Assembly: GCF_001431525.1 (NCBI RefSeq)
Contig: NZ_LDJH01000005.1
Coordinates: 124,001 to 188,000 of the forward strand
Reading direction: 5' to 3'
DNA: 64,000 nt
DNA from: Stenotrophomonas koreensis
GTDB taxonomy: Bacteria; Pseudomonadota; Gammaproteobacteria; Xanthomonadales; Xanthomonadaceae
Both the position numbers and the translations under genes were made by a program. Shown piece after piece: positions 18,782-27,494 of the stretch (position 1 is its first letter; every line of letters begins with the position of its first letter). The notes under the pieces were generated by a model. It did no database searches and was not told the origin of the DNA. It saw only the letters and a list, made by a program, of their open reading frames with translations.

Positions 18782-20713
18782 ATGCGTTCTACGTCCCTGA
18801 TCCTGCCGCTGGCCATTGCCCTGGTGCTGGGCACTGCCGGCTGCAGTGAATCGACCAGCGCACCGGCCGCGCCGGCCGCCGCCAGCAGCCAGGCAGCCAT
18901 GAGTACGGCACGCAGCCACGACGAAAGCTCCTATGCGCAGCCGGAAAAGGTGGTGATCACCGATCTGGCGCTGGACCTGAAGCTGGATTTTGATGCCCGG
19001 CAGATCAGCGGTACCGCCACCTATACCCTGGACTGGAAGCAGCCCGATGCCGATGCGCTGGTGCTGGATACGCGCGAGCTGAACATCAGCAAGGTCGAGG
19101 CGATTGCCGCAGACGGCAGTGCCAGCGAGCTGGCGTTTGCGCTGGCGCCTGCCGACAAGGTGTTCGGCAGCAAGCTGACCATCACCGCGATCAGCCAGCC
19201 GCAGACCGTACGCATTACCTATGCCACCGCACCGACCGCTTCGGGCCTGCAGTGGCTGGAGCCATCGATGACCGAAGGCGGGAAGCTGCCTTTCATGTTC
19301 AGCCAGTCGCAGGCGATCCATGGTCGCTCCTGGGTGCCACTGCAGGACACCCCGGGCGTGCGTTTCACCTACAGCGCCAAGGTGGCCTCGCGCCCGGACG
19401 TGATGGTGCTGATGAGCGCGGACAACGACCCGGCAGCGGTGCGTGACGGTGTGTACGAGTTCACCATGCCGCAGCCGATCCCGTCCTACCTGCTGGCCAT
19501 CGCCGCCGGTGACCTGGTGTTCAAGCCGGTGTCGGCGCGTTCGGGCATCTGGGCCGAGCCGACCATGGTCGACAAGGCGGCGGCCGAGTTCGAGGACACC
19601 GAGAAGATGATCGTGGCCAGTGAAAAGCTTTACGGCGAGTACCGCTGGGGCCGCTACGACATGCTGGTGCTGCCGCCGTCCTTCCCGTTTGGCGGGATGG
19701 AAAATCCGCGGCTGACCTTTGCCACGCCCACCGTGATCACCGGCGACAAGTCGCTGGTCTCGCTGATTGCCCATGAGCTGGCGCACAGCTGGTCGGGCAA
19801 CCTGGTGACCAACTCCAGCTGGAAGGACATCTGGCTCAACGAGGGTTTCACCAGCTATGTGCAGAGCCGCATCATCGAGGAGGTCTACGGCAAGGAAATG
19901 GCCGAGATGGAGCGGATGATCGACCAGGCCGGCCTGCGCGAGGAAATGCAGACCACGCCGAGCGCACAGCAGCGGCTGGCGCTGGCCCCGCTCGGTGAGC
20001 TGGACCCCGACGAAGCGCTGTCCAGCGTGGCCTATGACAAGGGCGCCTGGTTCCTGCAGTTCCTGGAGCAGCGCGTCGGTCGCGCGGCGTTCGATACCTT
20101 CCTGCGCGGCTGGTTTGACAGCCATGCCTTTGGCAGCACCGATACCGACACCTTCCTGGCCTACCTCAACAGCGAGCTGCTGGCCAAATACCCGCATGCG
20201 GTCACCGCGCAGGAGCTGGATGAGTGGATCAACCAGCCCGGCATTCCGGCCAGCGCACCGAAGGCGGTGTCGCGCAACTTTGCCATCGTCGACAGTGCAC
20301 GGATCGCGCTGCAGGGCAGTGGCCAGCTGCCGAGCAAGGAAATCACCGCCAACTGGGTCACCCAGGAGTGGGTGCATTTCATTACCGGCCTGGGCCAGAC
20401 CCAGGACGTGGCGCTGCTGGCGCAGCTGGACCAGGCGTACCAGTTCTCCGGTACCAGCAACGGTGAAATCGCCATGCGCTGGTACCCGCTGGCCATCCGC
20501 AGTGGTTACAGCCAGGCGCTGCCGCAGGCGCAGGCCTTCATCGAGAAGGTCGGCCGGCGCAAGCTGATCATGCCGATCTACGCCGAGCTGGTAAAAACCT
20601 CGGCCGGTCTGGAAGCGGCCACGGCCAGTTTCGAGCGGGCGCGTGCCGGTTACCACCCGATCACCACCAGCTCGGTGGCGGCGTTGCTGGCGCAGGCCCG
20701 GCCGGCCGACTGA
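18782..20713 (+). CDS. M1 family zinc aminopeptidase lipoprotein
   Basis: A 643-residue metallopeptidase. The signal ends in lipobox TAGC, so it is membrane-anchored on the periplasmic side. The M1 hallmarks are the exopeptidase motif GGMENP near residue 305, the zinc motif HELAHSWSGN near 331, and the downstream zinc Glu in NEGFTSY. The N-terminal beta-domain and the C-terminal all-helical domain resemble leukotriene-A4 hydrolase and its bacterial relatives. It removes N-terminal residues from peptides, probably imported or secreted ones. A TACACT -10 lies about 30 bases upstream. It is monocistronic, with a strong hairpin behind it. Confidence 0.9.
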   Translation: MRSTSLILPLAIALVLGTAGCSESTSAPAAPAAASSQAAMSTARSHDESSYAQPEKVVITDLALDLKLDFDARQISGTATYTLDWKQPDADALVLDTRELNISKVEAIAADGSASELAFALAPADKVFGSKLTITAISQPQTVRITYATAPTASGLQWLEPSMTEGGKLPFMFSQSQAIHGRSWVPLQDTPGVRFTYSAKVASRPDVMVLMSADNDPAAVRDGVYEFTMPQPIPSYLLAIAAGDLVFKPVSARSGIWAEPTMVDKAAAEFEDTEKMIVASEKLYGEYRWGRYDMLVLPPSFPFGGMENPRLTFATPTVITGDKSLVSLIAHELAHSWSGNLVTNSSWKDIWLNEGFTSYVQSRIIEEVYGKEMAEMERMIDQAGLREEMQTTPSAQQRLALAPLGELDPDEALSSVAYDKGAWFLQFLEQRVGRAAFDTFLRGWFDSHAFGSTDTDTFLAYLNSELLAKYPHAVTAQELDEWINQPGIPASAPKAVSRNFAIVDSARIALQGSGQLPSKEITANWVTQEWVHFITGLGQTQDVALLAQLDQAYQFSGTSNGEIAMRWYPLAIRSGYSQALPQAQAFIEKVGRRKLIMPIYAELVKTSAGLEAATASFERARAGYHPITTSSVAALLAQARPAD

Positions 20714-20740
20714 GGCGCTTGCCAGCACTGCGGCTGGTTG

Positions 20741-20768
20741 CAACGGCGGGCCGCACGGCCCGCCGTTG
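20741..20768 (+). terminator. Strong hairpin terminator after M1 peptidase gene
   Basis: CAACGGCGGGCC, loop GCAC, GGCCCGCCGTTG: a perfect 12-bp stem, then TTGTTTCC. Confidence 0.8.
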
Positions 20769-20842
20769 TTGTTTCCAGGACAATACGTGTGTTGGTGGAC
20801 GCTGCAACGGATGGTCTTTTGTGTGAAACTCGGGTGAATAAC

Positions 20843-20858
20843 GTCATCTATTAATGAC
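20843..20858. promoter_or_regulatory. Inverted repeat in AT-rich gap before the GTPase module
   Basis: GTCAT, six bases CTATTA, ATGAC. It sits in a short AT-rich island (about 20834-20864) that stands out in this GC-rich DNA, 76 bases before the start of the first module gene. It could be an operator; the exact promoter is not clear. Confidence 0.35.
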
Positions 20859-20933
20859 AAGCTTTGCTGCAGCCATCGGGGGCGGTTGGGCGGCAGATGG
20901 GCAAAGAGAGGATTCTTGTCTGGGGTGGTTGTG

Positions 20934-21407
20934 ATGAGGGCTGAGGCTGCGCCAACCGGCGCGTATGGGCAGATCAGGCCGGGGGCCTGGCAGTTGTGTG
21001 GGCCCGAGCATGGCTTGCCCGGGGGGCTGGTGGCGCCAGCGGGCACCGATGAGGCCGGCCAGTGGTCGCTGTTGCGGCCACAGCTGCTCTACCTGATCCG
21101 CTGGCCCGACCCGGCCGGGGTGCCGGAAACACTGGGCTGGGGCAATACCGCACGGGTCTGCGCGTTGCTGAGCCGGCGCCAGAGTGCGGGCTTTCTGGTC
21201 GGTCAGTTGCTCGGGATGGAACCGGCGCTGTGCCAGCAGATACTGCTGCTGCTGTGGCGGCAGGGCTGCCTGCAGGCGATTGCGCCGGGGGTGCTGGGCG
21301 AGGCGGCCGCGGTGGCGCCAGCTGCCAGCGATCCGACGCCGACCACGCCGGCCGGGTCGTTCATTGTGCGGCTGTGGCGGCGGCTGGCCGGGCTGGGGCA
21401 GCACTAG
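20934..21407 (+). CDS. Unknown protein with possible winged-helix segment, first gene of GTPase module
   Basis: Not recognised as a named family. The 157-residue product has an N-terminal part rich in Gly and Pro (to about 65), then a helical segment GWGNTARVCALLSRRQSAGF, LVGQLLGMEPALCQQILLLL, WRQGCL that reads like a helix-turn-helix or winged helix. The layout is like the DUF742 (CvnC) proteins of actinobacterial conservons. After an Ala/Pro/Thr linker the C-terminus FIVRLWRRLAGLGQH could form an amphipathic, membrane-touching helix. The start used is ATG 20934 (GTG 20931 also possible). The GTPase gene follows after 16 bases with a strong ribosome-binding site, so the two are probably one operon. 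Confidence 0.65.
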   Translation: MRAEAAPTGAYGQIRPGAWQLCGPEHGLPGGLVAPAGTDEAGQWSLLRPQLLYLIRWPDPAGVPETLGWGNTARVCALLSRRQSAGFLVGQLLGMEPALCQQILLLLWRQGCLQAIAPGVLGEAAAVAPAASDPTPTTPAGSFIVRLWRRLAGLGQH

Positions 21408-21423
21408 GTCAGGAGGCGGATCG

Positions 21424-22023
21424 ATGGAATGGAATATTGCCTTCATGGGCGCGGTGGGTTCGGGCAAGACCACGGCCATTGCTGCGGTCAGTGATATCGA
21501 CTGCCTGGATACGGAAGTTGCCTATTACGAGGGTGGGCCGCAGAGCAAGCCGACCACCACCGTTGCCTTGGACATGGGCGTGCTCGAGCTGGGCCAGGGC
21601 GACCGCCTGCGCCTGCAGGGCGCGCCCGGCCAGCAGCGTTTTGATTACATGTGGGAAATCCTGCTGCTGCAGGCGCAGGCCGTGGTGGTGCTGGTGCATG
21701 CCGGGCCACAGGCGCAGGCGGAGCTGGATTTCTACCTGGGCCAGGTACACCAGCTGATGGCCGCGCAGGGGCGTTCGGTGCCGATCGTGGTCGGCGTGAC
21801 CCATGTGCAGAACCGGGCAGTGGACCTGCATCTGGATTCGGCGGCAGCCTGTCCCTGCCATCAGTGCCGGCCGCCGATCCTGCCGGTGGATGCGCGCCAG
21901 CGCGCCAGTGTGGTGCAGCTGCTGCAGGTGGTGACCGCGCTGCTGGAAGTCAGCGTTCGCCAGCCCGAGCCGGCCCTGCATCGCTGGCTGGGGCAGGCCG
22001 GCGCAGGCGTGGTCATGCAGTAA
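21424..22023 (+). CDS. Ras-like small GTPase (MglA/CvnD type), variant G motifs
   Basis: A 199-residue P-loop protein. G1 is GAVGSGKTT (residues 9-17), the switch I Thr lies in KPTTTVALD (42-50), and the switch II region is GAPGQQRFDYMW (66-77). There Gly replaces the usual Asp of DxxG, as in conservon CvnD proteins (GTPGQ). The G4 site reads VTHVQ (125-129) instead of NKxD, so guanine selection may be weakened. An insert CPCHQC (143-148) could bind a metal. AGGAGG precedes ATG 21424. The roadblock gene follows after 26 bases, matching MglA-MglB and Cvn pairs in which the roadblock protein acts on the GTPase. Confidence 0.82.
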   Translation: MEWNIAFMGAVGSGKTTAIAAVSDIDCLDTEVAYYEGGPQSKPTTTVALDMGVLELGQGDRLRLQGAPGQQRFDYMWEILLLQAQAVVVLVHAGPQAQAELDFYLGQVHQLMAAQGRSVPIVVGVTHVQNRAVDLHLDSAAACPCHQCRPPILPVDARQRASVVQLLQVVTALLEVSVRQPEPALHRWLGQAGAGVVMQ

Positions 22024-22049
22024 CGGCGGCAATGCCAAGGAGAGGGGAG

Positions 22050-22442
22050 ATGTTGAATCCGGCAATGGAAAAATCCGCGCGGGCCATCCTGCGCCAGTTG
22101 CAGGGCAGTGAGCCCAACATCCAGGCGCTGGCCTGGGTGGATCGTGCAGGCCAGGTGGTCACCGCCCTGTTTGACAACGGCAACCAGGACCGGGTCGGGG
22201 CGATGAGTGCCTCGCTGCTGGCGCTGTCGGCGGCCGCCAGTCGCGAGGTGGCGCTGGGAGCGTTGAACCAGGTGATTCTCAACGGCGCCAACGGCACGAT
22301 GCTGCTCACCGGGGCCGGCAAGGACCATGTGCTGCTGATTGCCGCCGGTACCCGGGTCAACCTGGGCCGGCTGTTGCTGCATGCGCAGTCCATGAGCAGC
22401 CGCCTGGCCGAGCTGGAGCAGCAGTCGGCGACGCTGGCATGA
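22050..22442 (+). CDS. Roadblock/LC7 domain protein
   Basis: A 130-residue single-domain roadblock/LC7 protein. The helix-strand pattern ARAILRQLQGSEPNIQALAW, VDRAGQVVTA, then helix MSASLLALSAAASREVALG and strands TMLLTGAGKDHVLLIAAG are typical. Such proteins dimerise and bind small GTPases, in MglB as a GTPase-activating protein and in conservons as CvnB. The ATG at 22050 sits behind AAGGAGAGGGGAG; a second ATG at 22065 is in frame. It ends the three-gene module; the next gene starts 52 bases on behind its own -10-like TACACT. Confidence 0.85.
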   Translation: MLNPAMEKSARAILRQLQGSEPNIQALAWVDRAGQVVTALFDNGNQDRVGAMSASLLALSAAASREVALGALNQVILNGANGTMLLTGAGKDHVLLIAAGTRVNLGRLLLHAQSMSSRLAELEQQSATLA

Positions 22443-22494
22443 ACGCCTGCGCTGGCTACACTGCAGCAACCTTTGTCCGTGAGTGCGCTGTGCG

Positions 22495-23229
22495 ATGAAA
22501 ACGATGACCCTGTCGGCCCTGTTGTGTACTTCCGTTCTGCTGGGGTGCTCGGACCCCGAGGCCGAGCGTGCCCGGCAGCAGGCGGCAGCGGCGGCAGAAA
22601 ACGCGCGCAAGGAGCAGGAGGCGGCGGTGATTGCCGGCCATTTCGAACAGGCGGTCAGTGCCGGGGATTGGGACCGGGCGCGTCTGCAGGGGGTCTCGCT
22701 GGCTGACCAGTACCCCGATACTGCCGCCGCCGCCGCGGTGGCCCCGCGCATGGACGAGGTGCGGCTCAAGGCCGAGGCCGCGCGCGAGCTGCGCCGCCTG
22801 CGCGCGCTGTGGCATTACAACCAGGTGGCTGCAGGCAGTGGCCTGCAGAAGTCAGCCGCCATCTACGCCATGCAGCCGGTGGATGTGGATGGCAGCGGCG
22901 CCAAGCCGGTGCAGCTGGTGTTCCGCGACCATCCGCAATGGAAGCAGCATGCCTACCTGGTGCTGCAGGCTGGTGATTTCCGCTGCCCCGGTGGCTGCCA
23001 GGTCAAGGTCCAGGTCGACGATGGCCCGGTGCGTTCGATGGCTGCCTGGCGCCCGGACACCGACGAGGCGATTGCGATGTTCATCACCGACCACCGGCAG
23101 CTGTGGAAAAGCGCAGCCGGAGCGGGGCGCCTGAGCATCGAATTCCCGGTCAAGGCCGGCGGCACCCGCACTGCGGTGTTCGAGACCAAGGGGCTGGATA
23201 CCACCACCCTGCCGGCACGCTGGAACTGA
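22495..23229 (+). CDS. Lipoprotein of unknown function with coiled-coil start
   Basis: A 244-residue predicted lipoprotein: MKTMTLSALLCTSVLLGC has a lipobox LLGC, followed by SDPEAERARQQ and a charged, Ala-rich helix that looks like a coiled coil to about residue 55. The C-terminal half is a beta-rich domain (VQLVFRDHPQWKQHAYLVL; FRCPGGCQVKVQVDDGPVRS). No family was recognised. ATG 22495 is used because it opens the signal. TACACT at 22457 could be its -10. It may be co-expressed with the GTPase module, and converges with the cyclase gene, 10 bases apart. Confidence 0.75.
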   Translation: MKTMTLSALLCTSVLLGCSDPEAERARQQAAAAAENARKEQEAAVIAGHFEQAVSAGDWDRARLQGVSLADQYPDTAAAAAVAPRMDEVRLKAEAARELRRLRALWHYNQVAAGSGLQKSAAIYAMQPVDVDGSGAKPVQLVFRDHPQWKQHAYLVLQAGDFRCPGGCQVKVQVDDGPVRSMAAWRPDTDEAIAMFITDHRQLWKSAAGAGRLSIEFPVKAGGTRTAVFETKGLDTTTLPARWN

Positions 23230-23239
23230 CCCCGGCCGC

Positions 23240-24625
23240 TCAGGGCGCCACCACCACCCGGTTGCGTCCGCTGTTCTTGGCGCGCTGCAGCGCCTGGTCG
23301 GCGGGGTGCAGCGCGGTATCGACATGGCGCTCGTCATCCTCGCCCAGTGCGGCCACGCCGATGGACACGCTGACGGCCAGCGGCGGCAGGCCGGGCAGCA
23401 GCACGAAGGGTTCTTCATCGATGCGCTGGCGCAGCTGCTCGGCCACCTGCCGGCTGCTGGCCAGATCCGCCGCCGGCAACACCACCGCAAACTCCTCGCC
23501 GCCGAGGCGGCCCAGCAGGGCGCCATCGGGCAGGCTGGTGCGCAGCCGTTGCGCTACTTCGCGCAGCACCAGGTCACCGGCGGCATGGCCGTGGTGGTCA
23601 TTGATCTGCTTGAACAGGTCGATGTCCAGCATCAAGGTGCCGATGCTGTGGCCGGTGTCCTGCAGCAGCGTGGGCAGCTGGCTGAAAAAGCCGGCACGGC
23701 TCAGCAGCCCGGTCAGGCCGTCATGTGCGGCCGCATGGTGCAGTGCCTTGAGCATGCGTTCGCGCGAGGCATTCATTGCCGAGACCAGAAGCACGGGCAC
23801 GGCCAGCAGGGCCACGCCGGTGCGCAGGGAAACGATGTCGCCCAGCTCCGGATCCACGGATCCCAGCTCCAGCAGGCCGATGGCCACGGCGTACAGCGTG
23901 CCGATGCTGGTGATCAGCAGGCACAGGGCTGCCAGGCCTTGCCGATAGCGCAGCGCGCACCACAGCAGCGCCGGCAGGGTAAATGCCAGTGCGCCGGCAC
24001 CGTCTGCCCACATTGCCAGCAGCGCACTGGCTGCCAGGGCAAGCAGCGGTGCCCAGCGCCAGAAGCGCGGAGCGGCTGGTGGCAGCAGGCTCTGCCTTGA
24101 ACTGGTCAGCAGGATCGCTGGCAGCAGTGCCATGTACCAGACCAGTTCGGCGGAAAACCAATACAGCAGCGCCTGGCCATGGCTGGCATCGAGCAGGAAC
24201 GTGGTGGCAGGCATGGCCACCAGCGCAGAGGTCCATGCCGCGCTCAGGCTGGCCAGCAGCAGCATCAATACCGAAGCCGGGCCCAGCAGCAGGCGGTTGA
24301 AATGCGGGCTGTGGCGCAGCAGGGTGTAGCCAACGGCGACCCCGGCCAGGTTGGCCGCCGCCATGTGCACGGTGAGTTCCACGCTGCTGCCGGTGACCAG
24401 GTCGGCGGCGAGGTACGCCAGTGCGGCGCAGCTCCAGCCGAGTACGCCAGCCAGCCGGCGTTGCCGCAACAGCCAGCCCAGCAGCAGGGCATTGGCCGGC
24501 CAGATCACTGCCAGCAGGTTGTCCGGACGGCTGAAGATGCCCAGCAGGCAGGCGCCGAAGAGGCTGGCACTGAACAGCAGCAGCGTGCCGGTGCCAGGCT
24601 GACGGCTGCGGGAAAACAACTGCAT
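23240..24625 (-). CDS. Diguanylate cyclase with MASE1 membrane sensor
   Basis: A 461-residue inner-membrane protein predicted to make cyclic di-GMP from two GTP. The first ~280 residues hold about eight hydrophobic segments of the MASE1 type (SRPDNLLAVIWPANALLLGWLLR is typical, here given in part: NLLAVIWPANALLLGW). The GGDEF domain starts near AAHDGLTGLLSRAGF, with metal-site DIDLFKQIND and active loop GGEEF at residues 375-379. The product-inhibition I-site RxxD is absent: PDGA occupies that position. The ligand of the sensor is unknown. Its ATG at 24625 is about 140 bases from the tRNA cluster. Confidence 0.88.
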   Translation of the reverse strand: MQLFSRSRQPGTGTLLLFSASLFGACLLGIFSRPDNLLAVIWPANALLLGWLLRQRRLAGVLGWSCAALAYLAADLVTGSSVELTVHMAAANLAGVAVGYTLLRHSPHFNRLLLGPASVLMLLLASLSAAWTSALVAMPATTFLLDASHGQALLYWFSAELVWYMALLPAILLTSSRQSLLPPAAPRFWRWAPLLALAASALLAMWADGAGALAFTLPALLWCALRYRQGLAALCLLITSIGTLYAVAIGLLELGSVDPELGDIVSLRTGVALLAVPVLLVSAMNASRERMLKALHHAAAHDGLTGLLSRAGFFSQLPTLLQDTGHSIGTLMLDIDLFKQINDHHGHAAGDLVLREVAQRLRTSLPDGALLGRLGGEEFAVVLPAADLASSRQVAEQLRQRIDEEPFVLLPGLPPLAVSVSIGVAALGEDDERHVDTALHPADQALQRAKNSGRNRVVVAP

Positions 24626-24762
24626 GCGGCCCCTTTGAGGTCAGTCAATGGCCGCAGTATGCGGCCACGGCACGCCCGGGTCGAAATTCCAGCGGGTTTT
24701 CCGGGTGCAGGCATGCTGTGCAGTCATGCCGCGCCGGCGCAAGCGGCGCCAGTTGCCCGCGA

Positions 24763-24838
24763 TGGTGCTCACGAAAGGAATCGAACCTTCGACCTCCTCC
24801 TTACCAAGGAGGTGCTCTACCGACTGAGCTACGTGAGC
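24763..24838 (-). tRNA. tRNA-Thr (GGT), copy 3 in transcription order
   Basis: A 76-base tRNA. Acceptor stem GCTCACG/CGTGAGC, D arm GCTCAGTCGGTAGAGC, anticodon stem CCTCC/GGAGG with loop TTGGTAA (anticodon GGT, reads ACC and ACT), T loop TTCGATT, and an encoded CCA. Identical to the two following copies; farthest from the promoter. Confidence 0.97.
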
Positions 24839-24857
24839 ATGAGTGCCCGGGTGTGCA

Positions 24858-24933
24858 TGGTGCTCACGAAAGGAATCGAACCTTCGACCTCCTCCTTACC
24901 AAGGAGGTGCTCTACCGACTGAGCTACGTGAGC
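24858..24933 (-). tRNA. tRNA-Thr (GGT), copy 2
   Basis: Sequence identical to its neighbours over all 76 bases including the encoded CCA. Separated from copy 3 by a 19-base spacer and from copy 1 by a 20-base spacer; the spacers are themselves near-repeats (both contain GAGTGCCCGGGTG). Confidence 0.97.
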
Positions 24934-24953
24934 ATGGAGTGCCCGGGTGCGCA

Positions 24954-25029
24954 TGGTGCTCACGAAAGGAATCGAACCTTCGACCTCCTCCTTACCAAGG
25001 AGGTGCTCTACCGACTGAGCTACGTGAGC
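24954..25029 (-). tRNA. tRNA-Thr (GGT), copy 1
   Basis: First of the three in transcription order, 76 bases with CCA encoded, anticodon GGT. Lies about 40 bases downstream of a TAGAAT -10 element. Confidence 0.97.
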
Positions 25030-25074
25030 GCTGCGCGCTCCTGCCTGCGCGCAAAGCGCCAAACAAGGAGCGGG

Positions 25075-25080
25075 ATTCTA
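25075..25080 (-). promoter_or_regulatory. -10 element of the tRNA-Thr cluster
   Basis: On the minus strand TAGAAT is followed by the GC-rich stretch CCCGCTCC, the kind of discriminator found at stable-RNA promoters under stringent control. No good -35 is visible. It lies just beyond the adenosine kinase stop codon, so the cluster could also be read from that gene. Confidence 0.5.
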
Positions 25081-25088
25081 GCAGGAAA

Positions 25089-26021
25089 TTACAGCGAATA
25101 GCCGAATTGCTGCTTGAATTCCTCATTGAACTGGGCGAAATCAAAGCACTGGTTCTGGGTGCCCGGATGCTCGACCTTCAGCGCACCCATCAGGTTGCCC
25201 ATGCGGCCGATGGTCAGCCAGTCGTAGCCGTTTTCGATGCCGAACAGCAGGCCGGCGCGGAAAGCATCGCCGCAGCCGGTCGGGTCGGTGACACGGCGTT
25301 CGTGCGCCGGCGGGATGTCGTAGCTCTTTTCCGGGGTGTGGATGACCGCACCCTTCGGGCCCTTGGTGGTGATGTAGGCCTTGACCCGCGAGACGATCTG
25401 CTTTTCGTCCCAGCCGGTGCGCTGCTGCAGCAGGTTCGACTCGTAGTCGTTGACCACGACAAAGTCGGCCTGCTCGATGAAATCACGCAGCTCCGGGCCG
25501 TTGAACAGCGGCATCGCCTGGCCGGGGTCGAAGATGAAGGGGATGCCGCATTCGCGGAATTCGGCCGCGTTCTGGATCATGCCCTCGCGGCCGTCCGGCG
25601 AGACGATGCCGATGGTCACGCCGGGCACGTCACGCACGTGGTTCTCGTACGACCTGGCCATCGCGCCCGGGTGGAAGGCGGTGATCTGGTTGTTGTCGTG
25701 GTCGGTGGTGATGAAGGCCTGCGGGGTGAACATGTCATCGATCACCTTCAGCTGCGACATGTCGATGCCGCATTGCGCGAAGTGCTCACGGTAGGGGCCG
25801 AAATCCTGGCCGACGGTGGCCATTGGCACCGGGTTGCCACCCAGCAGCTTCAGGTTGTAGGCAATGTTGCCGGCGCAGCCGCCGAATTCGCGACGCATGG
25901 CCGGCACCAGGAACGACACATTCAGGATGTGCACCTTGTCCGGCAGGATGTGGTTCTTGAACTGGTCCGGGAACACCATGATGGTGTCAAAGGCGAGGGA
26001 ACCACAGATCAGAGCGGACAT
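25089..26021 (-). CDS. Adenosine kinase, PfkB family
   Basis: A 310-residue carbohydrate/nucleoside kinase of the PfkB (ribokinase) fold. The N-terminal MSALICGSLAFDTIMVF, the FGGCAGNIAYNLKLLGG motif and the C-terminal DPTGCGDAFRAG with the catalytic Asp are clear. The bacterial group with this N-terminus is usually adenosine kinase (adenosine plus ATP to AMP and ADP), for purine salvage. The frame is open far upstream, but ATG 26021 follows GAAAGG and gives the family length. A TAATCT -10-like element lies on this strand at 26107-26112. Confidence 0.82.
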   Translation of the reverse strand: MSALICGSLAFDTIMVFPDQFKNHILPDKVHILNVSFLVPAMRREFGGCAGNIAYNLKLLGGNPVPMATVGQDFGPYREHFAQCGIDMSQLKVIDDMFTPQAFITTDHDNNQITAFHPGAMARSYENHVRDVPGVTIGIVSPDGREGMIQNAAEFRECGIPFIFDPGQAMPLFNGPELRDFIEQADFVVVNDYESNLLQQRTGWDEKQIVSRVKAYITTKGPKGAVIHTPEKSYDIPPAHERRVTDPTGCGDAFRAGLLFGIENGYDWLTIGRMGNLMGALKVEHPGTQNQCFDFAQFNEEFKQQFGYSL

Positions 26022-27364
<1,343 letters not shown>

Positions 27365-27494
27365 GCGGCGGTTGTCCGCTGATGCTCCACACGCCCCTGT
27401 ATTCCGTGTCATTGCCGGCCCTGCGCCGCCTGGATGATGCGGGTGCGGGGGCGTCTGGCCTGGTTACCCCGTTACTTCAATCCTGCTGATCACT

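Noticed and set aside
20743..20857. CRP/Clp site in the gap before the GTPase module (TGTGAAACTCGGGTGA)
   Set aside because: Only the left half fits; the right half GGTGA does not match TCACA.
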